DNA of 9,106 nt from Sulfidibacterium sp036244975 (GCA_036244975.1 BTTE01000081.1:1-9106), one strand, 5' to 3'; numbered from the stretch's first letter, positions 1 through 6,600 are shown. Translations and numbers: made by a program. Notes: a model not told the origin generated them from the sequence alone.

Positions 1-60
1 CAAACAAGGTATTATACCAATTTTAAATTAAACACCAATTTTCATTTGCGAATTTAAGGT

Positions 61-1257
61 TTAATACAAAAACCCAAACAGCCACAAAGGCAGTACACCG
101 GGAGCACCGGTTTCGATGTTATCTTTTACAATAAAAGCATCAGCGATTCCGGCAATTTGTTTGCGAGTTTTGTTTTTACCTCCCACTTCAAATACATACC
201 GGTTATCCACAAAAAAATCACCGGTTTTCGGCAACGCCACTTTATGTCCTAGCTGCACCTGGTTAAAAAAGAATGTCTCCCTTAAATTGCCCCTGTTTAC
301 GATTTCGGGGGCAAGAGCATACATCAGGTTTGCATTATTCAAATAAATTTTTTCAGGTTTCCCCATCCTCCGAATACCTTTGGTAGCGCTGTTTAACAAC
401 AAAAGTAATTGCACCCTGTCCAGCATGGAAAAGAATTTAATTAGCGTTACCCGCGACACTCCGGTTAAGGCGGCAAGCTTCTGAGTATTAGGCTTAAAAG
501 GTGATGATTCAGAAATAATGGCAAGTAATTTTTTTAACTTTTGTATCTGTGCAAAATCAATTGATTCAACAGACGGCAAATCCACTTCAAGTATCAGCTC
601 AATAGTATTCATCAGTTTCTCAGGATACGATTCCTTTCCCTCGGCAAAAAAAGGATAATAGCCGTATTTCAGATAATCCCCAAAGTATTCCAACGGTTTG
701 AATCTGCTTGAAATATCATGTGCAATTTGGGTGGAATTCCGTAGTAGGTCATCCCAATTAACAACATCGAACTTCAGTGACTGATCCAACTCAAGGAATT
801 CACGAAATGAAAGACCGGGCAGAAGATAGCTGACAACCCTGCGACTTAAATCAGCCTCACCTTTTTTTATTTCAAGTATGGAAGACCCTGTAAAAACCAC
901 AAACAAACCTTTATACGTGTCATGTATTTGCTTTATTTCATTTGACCAACCACGGTATTTATGAATTTCATCCAAAAAAAGATATTTTCCCCCGGTTTTA
1001 TAAAATCTGTCCGCCAGTTCCAGCAGTGTATTTCTTGAAAAATATAAATGATTTACATCTGCATACAAAACCTCTTTGGAAGGCGTTCGGAATTTGTGTT
1101 TGATATATTGTAAAACTAAGGTTGTCTTTCCCGAACCTCTCGCGCCAAGTATGGAAATAAGTCGGTTGTCCCAATTAACGGTATGGTACAAAAATCTACT
1201 GAACTTCAAAGAAGTCGAACGTAATTTTATATCAAATATCTCATATAACTGCTCCAT
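61..1257 (-). CDS. AAA-type ATPase, AAA_14/DUF4143 class
   Basis: A 398-residue P-loop ATPase of the kind found in many copies in Bacteroidota genomes, whose cellular role is not established. Visible in order: a Walker A motif GARGSGKTT (residues 38-46, Lys44), a Walker B strand KYLFLDEIHKY (91-101, Asp96-Glu97), a sensor-1-like FTGSS (122-126), and paired arginines at 139-140 in the stretch leading to LLPGLSFREFLE. A winged-helix-like segment lies around 257-290 (LAALTGVSRVTL). The C-terminal part (about 305-398) ends in GDFFVDNRYVFEVGGKNK, which resembles the D...E-x-K core of PD-(D/E)XK nucleases but with extra glycines (E357-VGG-K361), so nuclease activity is doubtful. The length is that of a complete family member. 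The gene is transcribed alone, divergently from the membrane protein gene at 1456. The ATG at 1257 puts the P-loop at the usual distance from the N-terminus. The family call is secure; the function is not. Confidence 0.88.
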   Translation of the reverse strand: MEQLYEIFDIKLRSTSLKFSRFLYHTVNWDNRLISILGARGSGKTTLVLQYIKHKFRTPSKEVLYADVNHLYFSRNTLLELADRFYKTGGKYLFLDEIHKYRGWSNEIKQIHDTYKGLFVVFTGSSILEIKKGEADLSRRVVSYLLPGLSFREFLELDQSLKFDVVNWDDLLRNSTQIAHDISSRFKPLEYFGDYLKYGYYPFFAEGKESYPEKLMNTIELILEVDLPSVESIDFAQIQKLKKLLAIISESSPFKPNTQKLAALTGVSRVTLIKFFSMLDRVQLLLLLNSATKGIRRMGKPEKIYLNNANLMYALAPEIVNRGNLRETFFFNQVQLGHKVALPKTGDFFVDNRYVFEVGGKNKTRKQIAGIADAFIVKDNIETGAPGVLPLWLFGFLY

Positions 1258-1275
1258 AGTGTTTTTATTATTTTA

Positions 1276-1283
1276 CAAAAATA
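1276..1283 (-). promoter_or_regulatory. Candidate -7 element for the ATPase gene
   Basis: Read on the minus strand this is TATTTTTG, a full match to the Bacteroidota -7 consensus TAnnTTTG, ending 18 bases before the ATPase start codon. No well-spaced -33 TTG is visible: the nearest CAA on the plus strand (1308-1310) is about 24 bases away. The assignment is therefore tentative. Confidence 0.4.
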
Positions 1284-1290
1284 GTATTTT

Positions 1291-1310
1291 TTGTTTAACA
1301 GATTAAACAA
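1291..1310. repeat. Perfect 8-bp inverted repeat, operator candidate
   Basis: TTGTTTAA (1291-1298) and TTAAACAA (1303-1310) are exact reverse complements separated by CAGA. The dyad lies between the expected -33 and -7 positions of the ATPase promoter, where a bound dimer would block polymerase. A second 8-bp inverted repeat overlaps it: TTAACAGA at 1295-1302 with TCTGTTAA at 1322-1329. The sequence is A/T-rich, so some chance contribution is possible. Which protein would bind is unknown. Confidence 0.45.
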
Positions 1311-1374
1311 TTTTGTAGTATTCTGTTAATTTATAAAAACACTTCGACAAAATAGCAATCAGATAATATAATTT

Positions 1375-1428
1375 TTACTTGACTTTTAGTAATGCTTACT
1401 TGACTTTCTGATATTTTTACTTTACATT
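1375..1428. repeat. Three direct repeats at 21-bp spacing over a promoter
   Basis: TTACTTGACTTT occurs exactly at 1375-1386 and again at 1396-1407. A degenerate copy, TTACTTTACATT (10 of 12 matches), lies at 1417-1428. All three start exactly 21 bases apart, two turns of B-DNA, so they face the same side of the helix. The second copy contains the -33 TTG and the third overlaps the -7 element of the promoter for the genes at 1456 and 1922. This is the arrangement expected of an operator bound cooperatively, plausibly by the Xre protein encoded in the operon, which is inference. Confidence 0.6.
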
Positions 1429-1430
1429 TG
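1400..1430 (+). promoter_or_regulatory. Bacteroidota-type promoter of the membrane protein/Xre operon
   Basis: TTG at 1400-1402 is followed, after 20 bases, by TACATTTG at 1423-1430, a full match to the Bacteroidota housekeeping promoter (TTG, about 19-20 bases, TAnnTTTG). Transcription would begin a few bases downstream of 1430 and give a leader of about 15-20 bases before the ATG at 1456. Confidence 0.7.
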
Positions 1431-1455
1431 CATCTTTAACCTAAACTCTATTATC

Positions 1456-1932
1456 ATGAAAACAAATTATTTGCTCCCGAACCGGTTTAAAAAAGCCGGT
1501 TGGTTCCTCTTTATCACAGGTATCATTCTTGGAATGATTTATCTTACAATACAGGATAAGCCGGATTTTTTAAACTTCAATGTATTTGCCATAGCAGACC
1601 AGGGTTTTCTGCCTCCCGCCAATTTTTTCACCATCACCCAAACGAATATTTTTGATGAGATCATAGCTTTGTTACTTATCGTTAGTTCTGTTTTTATCGC
1701 GCTGTCAAAAGAAAAAACGGAAGACGAATATATTTCTAAAATCAGGCTGGAGTCCTTAGTCTGGGCAACGTATGTCAATTATGCCATACTAATCATTGCC
1801 ATTATTTTTGTCTTTGACCTGGCATTTTTTTGGGTTCTTGTATTCAATATGTTTACCATCTTGTTTTTCTTTCTTATCAGGTTCAATTGGGTTTTATATA
1901 AATCGAAAAAGATGATGCGTAATGAAAAATAA
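1456..1932 (+). CDS. Four-helix membrane protein paired with an Xre regulator
   Basis: A 158-residue integral membrane protein of unknown function. Four hydrophobic segments are visible: about 15-32 (WFLFITGIILGMIYL), 66-83 (IFDEIIALLLIVSSVFIAL), 103-122 and 124-141. The last two form a near-continuous hairpin. A charged loop between segments 2 and 3 (EKTEDEYISKIRLESL, 86-101) looks like the conserved, probably cytoplasmic core of this family in Bacteroidota. The C-terminus is basic. The gene overlaps the downstream Xre gene by 11 bases, so the two are co-transcribed and probably translationally coupled. Small four-helix membrane proteins next to a 65-70-residue Xre protein (as in DUF2975/YozG-like pairs) are common; assignment to that exact family is not certain. 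No catalytic motif is visible. Confidence 0.85.
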   Translation: MKTNYLLPNRFKKAGWFLFITGIILGMIYLTIQDKPDFLNFNVFAIADQGFLPPANFFTITQTNIFDEIIALLLIVSSVFIALSKEKTEDEYISKIRLESLVWATYVNYAILIIAIIFVFDLAFFWVLVFNMFTILFFFLIRFNWVLYKSKKMMRNEK

Positions 1933-2131
1933 AATGAAAGTCGAAAGAGCCAAGAAAAATATTACCCAGGCACAGTTGGCCAAATTGGTTCATGTTAGCC
2001 GCCAAACCATCAACGCTATTGAATTGGGGAAATTCAATTTATCCACCATGCTGGCTTTGAAAATCGCACATATTTTCGGGCAATCCGTAAATGACATTTT
2101 TGAATTGGAAGAAGATGATTGGCAGGTATAG
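1922..2131 (+). CDS. Small Xre/Cro-type HTH transcriptional regulator
   Basis: A 69-residue protein that is almost entirely one Xre-family helix-turn-helix domain. The core spans about 15-34 (TQAQLAKLVHVSRQTINAIE), followed by the typical LALKIAHIFGQSVNDIFELEE (44-64). There is no ligand or oligomerisation domain. It resembles the YozG-like regulators encoded beside small membrane proteins and probably represses its own operon through the 21-bp-spaced repeats upstream, which is inference. The ATG at 1922 lies inside the preceding gene and gives the MKNK-x-KVERAKK N-terminus usual for the family. An internal ATG at 1934 is the alternative start. No Shine-Dalgarno is present, which fits coupling to the upstream gene. 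Confidence 0.92.
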   Translation: MKNKMKVERAKKNITQAQLAKLVHVSRQTINAIELGKFNLSTMLALKIAHIFGQSVNDIFELEEDDWQV

Positions 2132-2166
2132 CGTCCCTTGGAAAAGGAACCTGCCACTTATTTTCC
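2121..2166 (+). terminator. Candidate terminator after the Xre gene
   Basis: GGCAGGT (2121-2127) pairs perfectly with ACCTGCC (2149-2155). Inside, CCTT and AAGG (2136-2139 and 2144-2147) close a GGAA tetraloop. The hairpin is followed by the T-rich ACTTATTTT. The stop codon (2129-2131) lies in the internal loop. The T tract is interrupted, so termination may be partial. Confidence 0.5.
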
Positions 2167-2196
2167 AACAGGGAGCAGAACAAATATTGAAAATTA

Positions 2197-2216
2197 AGGG
2201 GCTGCCTTTTGCCCCT
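2197..2216 (-). terminator. Candidate hairpin terminator of the three-gene operon
   Basis: AGGGGC (2197-2202) and GCCCCT (2211-2216) form a perfect 6-bp, GC-rich stem with an 8-base loop at the 3' end of the leftward operon. Part of the stop codon lies in the stem. On the minus strand the stem is followed by TAATTTTCAATATTTG, U-rich but interrupted. On the plus strand no U tract follows, so it more likely serves the leftward operon. Confidence 0.4.
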
Positions 2217-3174
2217 ACCGCTCAATCTCCCCGGGCAAAGTAAACTCATACCGGTTGCCAAGAATTTTTGTATTCATAAACCGGTTGGCTCTCCGCACGC
2301 CCAAAAACAGTTGCCAAATAAATTTATCCTCTTTGTAATATTTTTCAACTTCTTTTTCCGTAATAGTATTCCCGGAGAGGAATTCCTGATTTTCACGGTT
2401 TGCTACCTCCAGCCAGTCCGGAATCAAATCGGCACATTGCTCTTTGTACAGATTGGCTATCAAATCTATGAGTACAAGCCTGAAATCATAATACCGATCC
2501 ATGATATCCTGAAGAAAAAATTTGCGCAGAACAGGACGCATGACCGGCGGTGCACTTTGTAAAAACAACAGGGCGTTCATTTGCTCCACACCATTTTTTC
2601 TGATAAAGGGGGTACTGGTATCAATAAACAGCAAACTGCTCTCTTCAGAAATATCTTGTCGGCTGTCGTAGTTTTTTATCGCCCAGTTAGATATTTGAGA
2701 ATCCAGCCCCAGTATCAATTCATTATTATCTCTGTTCTGCTGCCACAGTTTACGCATTTTGTCCAAAACAAGCCTCAGCAGAATCAAACTCTCCTCCCTG
2801 CTGTGCTGCTGAATAATTTTGTTCCCAATGGCCTCCCGAGGCAGCCTTTCCTGACTTAAATAAGCTACGAACCTCCCCTTGTGACCTTTAACCCAATAAG
2901 CATGGCTAACAGGCGTTTCTATTCCAACATCCTTCAGTAACTGATTGTACTCCAAGTATAAATTACAATAATCTTCCACTTCCTCAGCTGTAGAGAAAAG
3001 AGGAAGGCGTTTAAAAGCCTCATTACTAAAATCAGATTCTTCAAATGTTACAACAGTGCTAATTTCGCCATGGCCCAGAACACTCACCGGGATGGGCGAC
3101 ATCTGAATGTTTACGGGATTAAAGGAGCGTTCAAATTCCTGTAAAAATTTCGTTGTTTCTTCTTTTGTCGCCAT
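2215..3174 (-). CDS. Uncharacterised kinase-fold protein (possibly DUF6206)
   Basis: A 319-residue soluble protein with no signal peptide. I recall this kind of protein as DUF6206, but that name is from memory. The spacing of motifs is that of a protein-kinase/aminoglycoside-phosphotransferase fold: a glycine-rich loop VLGHGEIST (32-40), a lysine at 55 (AFKRLP), a glutamate at 75 in the next helix, a hinge-like YLSQERLP (105-112), a catalytic-loop-like LGLDSQISNWAI with Asp158 and Asn163 exactly five residues apart as in kinases, and a metal-binding-aspartate-like strand LLFIDTSTPF (181-190, Asp185). The usual His-Arg or His-Gly before the catalytic Asp is replaced by Gly-Leu. It is last in the operon, 12 bases after the aminotransferase gene, and probably acts on a metabolite of that pathway. 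Kinase activity is inference; an inactive nucleotide-binding relative is possible. Confidence 0.72.
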   Translation of the reverse strand: MATKEETTKFLQEFERSFNPVNIQMSPIPVSVLGHGEISTVVTFEESDFSNEAFKRLPLFSTAEEVEDYCNLYLEYNQLLKDVGIETPVSHAYWVKGHKGRFVAYLSQERLPREAIGNKIIQQHSREESLILLRLVLDKMRKLWQQNRDNNELILGLDSQISNWAIKNYDSRQDISEESSLLFIDTSTPFIRKNGVEQMNALLFLQSAPPVMRPVLRKFFLQDIMDRYYDFRLVLIDLIANLYKEQCADLIPDWLEVANRENQEFLSGNTITEKEVEKYYKEDKFIWQLFLGVRRANRFMNTKILGNRYEFTLPGEIER

Positions 3175-3186
3175 CAGATTTGAATT

Positions 3187-4464
3187 TTAAAAAAGATTGT
3201 CAATAAATTCTTTAATACTAAAAGCCATGCTATAAAATTTTAATTTGGAAATCGCCTTATCCGCCTTTTCCAAAATTTCATCCGCCTGCTCTTCCGTAAT
3301 AATAAGTGGCGGAAGCAATTGACAAACACGCATGTCGTTGTTGGAATAAAGCGAGAACATCCCCGACTCGTAAGCTGCTTTGGTAAACAACAAGCCGTAT
3401 CTTTCCTGATAAAACTCAATGCCGGCCATCAAACCAAGCTGCCTGAAACCTTTGATATACTTTGGGTGTTTCTTTTTCAGTTTTTCAAAACCCGTATGTA
3501 AATGTTCTGCGATTTTATTGACATGCTCCAGAAATGACTTATCAGAACTCATCTCCAAAACCTTCAGTGCCACCTCTGCGCCTATTTCCGAACCGCCAAA
3601 AGTACTGACATGAATGAAAGGATACTTGTTGAAAAACGATTCCAGCGGTTCGCGAAAAACCGTTGCTGTAATGGGATAAATGCCTCCGGACAATCCCTTT
3701 CCCAACACCACAATATCCGGAAGTATGTCGTAATGTTCAAAAGCCCATAATTTTCCTGTTCTTCCGAGGCCGGTTTGAACTTCGTCAATGATCATCAGGG
3801 TATTGGTTTGTGTACAGCGCTTTCTTAAAGCCTGCATGTATTTTTTGTCCGGGATGGCAATGCCAAGGGTTGCAGGAATGGTCTCCATAATAAATGCCGC
3901 CGTATTTTCCGTAATCTGTTCGTATGCCGCATCAGTATCGCCAAAAGGTATTTGAACAAAACCCGGGCTGTTTTTCCCAAAAGGAGCTCTGTACTGTTCA
4001 TCACCAGTGGCCAGAGCAAGTCCGGTATGCCCGTGATATCCACCTTTCAGGCTGACAATTTTTTGTTTTTCACTGTAACCGCGCGCCAGTTTTATAGCGA
4101 GGTCCACTGCTTCGCCGCCACCTACGCCAAATACCGTGTAATTCAGGTCGCCGGGCATTAAAGAAGCAATCTTTTTACCCAGCTTAGCCCGCTGACTGCT
4201 GATGAAATGGTGGTTGCCAATGTCGAATTTTTCAGTCGCTTTAATGAGTGCTTCAATAATTTGCGGATTGCGATGTCCCAAATTGAAAACACCTCCGTTG
4301 CAGTGGCAGTTGATGAGCGTTTTGTTTCCGCTCACATCGGTCATGTAAGCTCCCTGGCGTTCGCCAATAACAAACTGCATGCCATATTTCTTATAAACAG
4401 CCACTTTGCCTGATGAAACATGATGTTTGAAGTCATCAATTATCTGCTTTTTTTCCGGCCTCAT
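3187..4464 (-). CDS. Class III PLP-dependent aminotransferase-fold enzyme
   Basis: A complete 425-residue fold-type I PLP enzyme of the class III aminotransferase family, probably a cytoplasmic dimer. Visible: the phosphate-binding loop FGVGGGEAVDLAIKLAR (112-128), Tyr143-His144 of the ring-stacking GGYHGHTG, Asp227 of IIDEVQTGLGRTG that contacts the pyridine nitrogen, the Schiff-base Lys256 in VVLGKGLSGG, and Thr288 in HVSTFGGS that reaches the partner subunit's PLP phosphate. The family includes ornithine, GABA and alanine-glyoxylate aminotransferases, aminomutases, and phospho-lyases acting on phosphoethanolamine or phosphohydroxylysine, so the reaction cannot be assigned from motifs. Its ATG overlaps the secernin stop codon (ATGA), implying translational coupling, and the kinase-like gene follows by 12 bases. 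That neighbourhood makes a phospho-lyase or a dedicated amine/amino-acid aminotransferase plausible. Confidence 0.92.
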   Translation of the reverse strand: MRPEKKQIIDDFKHHVSSGKVAVYKKYGMQFVIGERQGAYMTDVSGNKTLINCHCNGGVFNLGHRNPQIIEALIKATEKFDIGNHHFISSQRAKLGKKIASLMPGDLNYTVFGVGGGEAVDLAIKLARGYSEKQKIVSLKGGYHGHTGLALATGDEQYRAPFGKNSPGFVQIPFGDTDAAYEQITENTAAFIMETIPATLGIAIPDKKYMQALRKRCTQTNTLMIIDEVQTGLGRTGKLWAFEHYDILPDIVVLGKGLSGGIYPITATVFREPLESFFNKYPFIHVSTFGGSEIGAEVALKVLEMSSDKSFLEHVNKIAEHLHTGFEKLKKKHPKYIKGFRQLGLMAGIEFYQERYGLLFTKAAYESGMFSLYSNNDMRVCQLLPPLIITEEQADEILEKADKAISKLKFYSMAFSIKEFIDNLF

Positions 4465-5696
4465 GATGTTGACTTGTTTTGGTTGATACGTTGTTTTACT
4501 GTCGAAAGATACTCCTTTTCAATTCGATAGCAGCGGAGACAATCATTGGCTAATTGCTGTTTGCTTTTGCCGGCAATATCATTGTAAATAATTTCCTGAA
4601 ATGTACGTTCAGTTTCATCTCGCAAAGGTTCAATCTTTTCCATGAAGAAATCATGGTTTTTCAGAAAATATTCTGATAGTTGGCGGTTTTCACGAAAATA
4701 TGCTTCCGATTTTTTCCTGTCGGTAAAAAGAGAGAATTTTTTTGTATCGCCTATGATAATCGGTTTGTACAACGACACGCAGGGATTGGGGGCGCTGGTA
4801 TGCCAGATAATTTGCTGCGAACCGCAATAGTCCACCACAAGAGAAGAGGTTGTTTCCGATTTGACGAGAATACCGGGATGAACACAAATTGATTTCATAC
4901 CGCCTTTGGGACGGTTATTTTGGGTGTTGATGTGTGAGCGTAACAGCGAAAATAGCTGAGACAAATTTTGATCCTGATTTTTTATGTATTCGGAAGTATA
5001 GTTTTGCCGAAAATGCCCTTTGGCAAAGAAAGTATAGAAACGGCTCTCCAGCGCTTTGGCTATATTTCTTCCTTGTAGATCTTCCGACGAACGATAATAA
5101 TTATTTTCGATGGTGTAACAATTTGATATTGATACCGAGTCCGACACATCCCTGCAAACCCAGCTATTTGCCGAGCTCTCCAGTACAATAGCTTTATTCC
5201 GGTCTTTGATTAAAAATGAATTATGGTATTTCAGGGTGCCTGAATAACTACCATTGCCCCCTTGTCCCTGTTTCTCGAGCAGATGGATGATAAAGTCTGC
5301 GGCTGTATCGGCATTTTCGGTATTATGTAATGCCAGACGCAGGATGTCCATACCCAGTAAACCGGTATCATTCAACTTTTCTTTTGAGAAAACTGCTTCA
5401 TTGCCGATAGCAACGCCTTTTTCGTTTATCCCCATTTCTGCACCCCAAATCCATAACGGCCTTGAGATAAGAGCAGCATATGGATGTTCAAATTGTCCGA
5501 AAATCTTTTTCAATGAAAGGAAAGGGCCGTCAGTATATTTGGCTAACTTCTCAGGTAAGAAATCCGTTTCAAAATTTTGGCCGGCATCATATATCATTTC
5601 TATTATCTGGAGCTCCCCGGGATCCCGATCTGAATTTTTTGCAAAAAAAGACCGCCCTGATTCTATCCGACTAAAAAAGGCAAGAGTATCACACAT
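4461..5696 (-). CDS. Secernin-like C69-family Ntn hydrolase
   Basis: A 411-residue protein, close to the length of animal secernins (about 410-425). It begins Met-Cys-Asp-Thr. In the C69/Ntn superfamily the Met is removed and Cys2 becomes the N-terminal nucleophile; in human secernin-3 that residue is reported to be converted to a glyoxylyl cofactor. Other family blocks: FAKNSDR (18-24), WIWGAEMGINEKGVAIGNEAV (82-102), GLLGMDILRLAL (112-123), QGQGGN (143-148), a histidine in KYHNSFLI (157-164), and the C-terminal HTSAPNPCVSLYKPI (299-313). There is no signal peptide, so the protein is cytoplasmic. The expected activity is amide or dipeptide hydrolysis; the substrate is unknown. It is the first gene of the operon and overlaps the aminotransferase by 4 bases. 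The ATG is fixed by the requirement for Cys at position 2. Confidence 0.9.
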   Translation of the reverse strand: MCDTLAFFSRIESGRSFFAKNSDRDPGELQIIEMIYDAGQNFETDFLPEKLAKYTDGPFLSLKKIFGQFEHPYAALISRPLWIWGAEMGINEKGVAIGNEAVFSKEKLNDTGLLGMDILRLALHNTENADTAADFIIHLLEKQGQGGNGSYSGTLKYHNSFLIKDRNKAIVLESSANSWVCRDVSDSVSISNCYTIENNYYRSSEDLQGRNIAKALESRFYTFFAKGHFRQNYTSEYIKNQDQNLSQLFSLLRSHINTQNNRPKGGMKSICVHPGILVKSETTSSLVVDYCGSQQIIWHTSAPNPCVSLYKPIIIGDTKKFSLFTDRKKSEAYFRENRQLSEYFLKNHDFFMEKIEPLRDETERTFQEIIYNDIAGKSKQQLANDCLRCYRIEKEYLSTVKQRINQNKSTS

Positions 5697-5724
5697 AGTG
5701 CTATTTTGATGGCTAATTTATAAC

Positions 5725-5777
5725 AGGTGGGTTTAGAAACCAAATTATTTCCAATTTCTCTTTTAAAAACACCACCT
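5725..5777 (-). repeat. Stem-loop in the gap between acetolactate decarboxylase and secernin genes
   Basis: AGGTGGGTTT (5725-5734) pairs with AAACACCACCT (5767-5777) over 10 bp with one bulged base. A smaller palindrome, GGTTT-AG-AAACC, lies at 5730-5741. In the leftward transcript this would be a leader or intergenic stem-loop upstream of the secernin start. No T tract follows, so a terminator is not supported. No clear TAnnTTTG promoter was found in this 103-base gap; the operon may be read from further upstream or use a variant promoter. Confidence 0.35.
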
Positions 5778-5799
5778 TTTTTCGACCTCCGTGTAGTCT

Positions 5800-6600
5800 T
5801 TATTTCTCCACCTTTTCCAGCTCTTTTTGTTTTCCGCCGGTGAGATCGACGTTGTCGAAGGCTTTACTTTGCGGCAAAACCATGTAAAAAGAGGAAATCG
5901 GGTCAATTTTCACAGTAACATTTTGTATGCTGCTGGCGAGCACATGACCACCGGCTTTCCGGTCGGCAGTGATAAAATGGAAATGATAACCCGGTACGCT
6001 AATGCCCTTTACATAAGCCGGACACCAAAAGCCCACCATCGTCCCTTTAACCTCATGAAATTCAAAGGTTGCCTGATGTTTCACCACATTTACCAGCAGC
6101 GGGTATGGTTTTTTCTGGCTTGGGACACTCCGTGTTTTTATATAAGAAAAGGTTCCTTCTATTTTAATGGCATAAAAGATGTTTTTGACCGATAACAATC
6201 GGCTCAGATAACTTTTCAGCTGAACATAATTTCCAATGGAATCCTTTATTTTGAAAGTCGTATCCGGGGTAAAAAAGGTAACTTCTGCAAAAGGAGTTTT
6301 CATGGTATCGGGAATAAGATAAGCTTTACCATCGGTTTTTATTTGGTAGAATTTCCCCTCAAGGGCAATCATTTCCCCGTCCAGTCCGTTCACCGTGCCC
6401 AGGCCGAAATCGCCGTGTAACTTTAACGTCCGGAAAGTCATATCGCCATCGTAAATTCCCGCGAGCAAAGCGTTAATAGTAGAAGCCTGAAACAGAACAT
6501 CTTTACTGCCCCGGTGCTCCTTCGGAACGGAACAGCCGGAAAACACCATCAGCGCAAGCACAAGAATTACAGGAAACAGACTATACAAAAACTTTTTCAT
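5800..6600 (-). CDS. Acetolactate decarboxylase, predicted lipoprotein
   Basis: A 266-residue alpha-acetolactate decarboxylase (ALDC), which converts (S)-2-acetolactate to (R)-acetoin and CO2 with a zinc ion. The family's features are present: STINALLAGIYDG near the start of the domain (40-52), LDGEMIALEGKFYQ (73-86), the conserved Arg157 in TRSVPSQKKPYPLL, and the zinc histidines His206, His208 and His219 in GYHFHF and GGHVLA. The N-terminus has a basic start, a hydrophobic stretch (about 5-20) and a lipobox-like FSGC with Cys23, so the mature enzyme should be lipid-anchored outside the cytoplasm. Many ALDCs are cytosolic, but secreted forms (as in Brevibacillus) exist. No acetolactate synthase or acetoin dehydrogenase gene is nearby. 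It lies on the same strand as the TonB-repeat gene (99-base gap upstream) and the secernin operon (103-base gap downstream). Confidence 0.93.
   Translation of the reverse strand: MKKFLYSLFPVILVLALMVFSGCSVPKEHRGSKDVLFQASTINALLAGIYDGDMTFRTLKLHGDFGLGTVNGLDGEMIALEGKFYQIKTDGKAYLIPDTMKTPFAEVTFFTPDTTFKIKDSIGNYVQLKSYLSRLLSVKNIFYAIKIEGTFSYIKTRSVPSQKKPYPLLVNVVKHQATFEFHEVKGTMVGFWCPAYVKGISVPGYHFHFITADRKAGGHVLASSIQNVTVKIDPISSFYMVLPQSKAFDNVDLTGGKQKELEKVEK

Noticed and set aside
8..42. Palindrome GGTAT-T-ATACC and the direct repeat ACCAATTTT (16-24 and 34-42)
   Set aside because: They are short, in A/T-rich sequence at the window edge, with no promoter or terminator context that can be judged.
1375..1428. 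CRISPR-like reading of the 21-bp-spaced repeats
   Set aside because: There are only three short units of 12 bp with 9-bp gaps, no spacer-sized intervals and no cas genes; an operator explains them better.
5254..5709. 151-codon open frame on the plus strand opposite the secernin gene
   Set aside because: It lies inside a well-matched secernin gene on the other strand and its translation shows no domain; it is an antisense shadow.
5741..5747. TAATTTG on the minus strand as a -7 element for the secernin operon (a similar TAATTTG at 6668-6674 before the acetolactate decarboxylase gene)
   Set aside because: Both are one base shorter than TAnnTTTG and have no TTG at the proper distance upstream.
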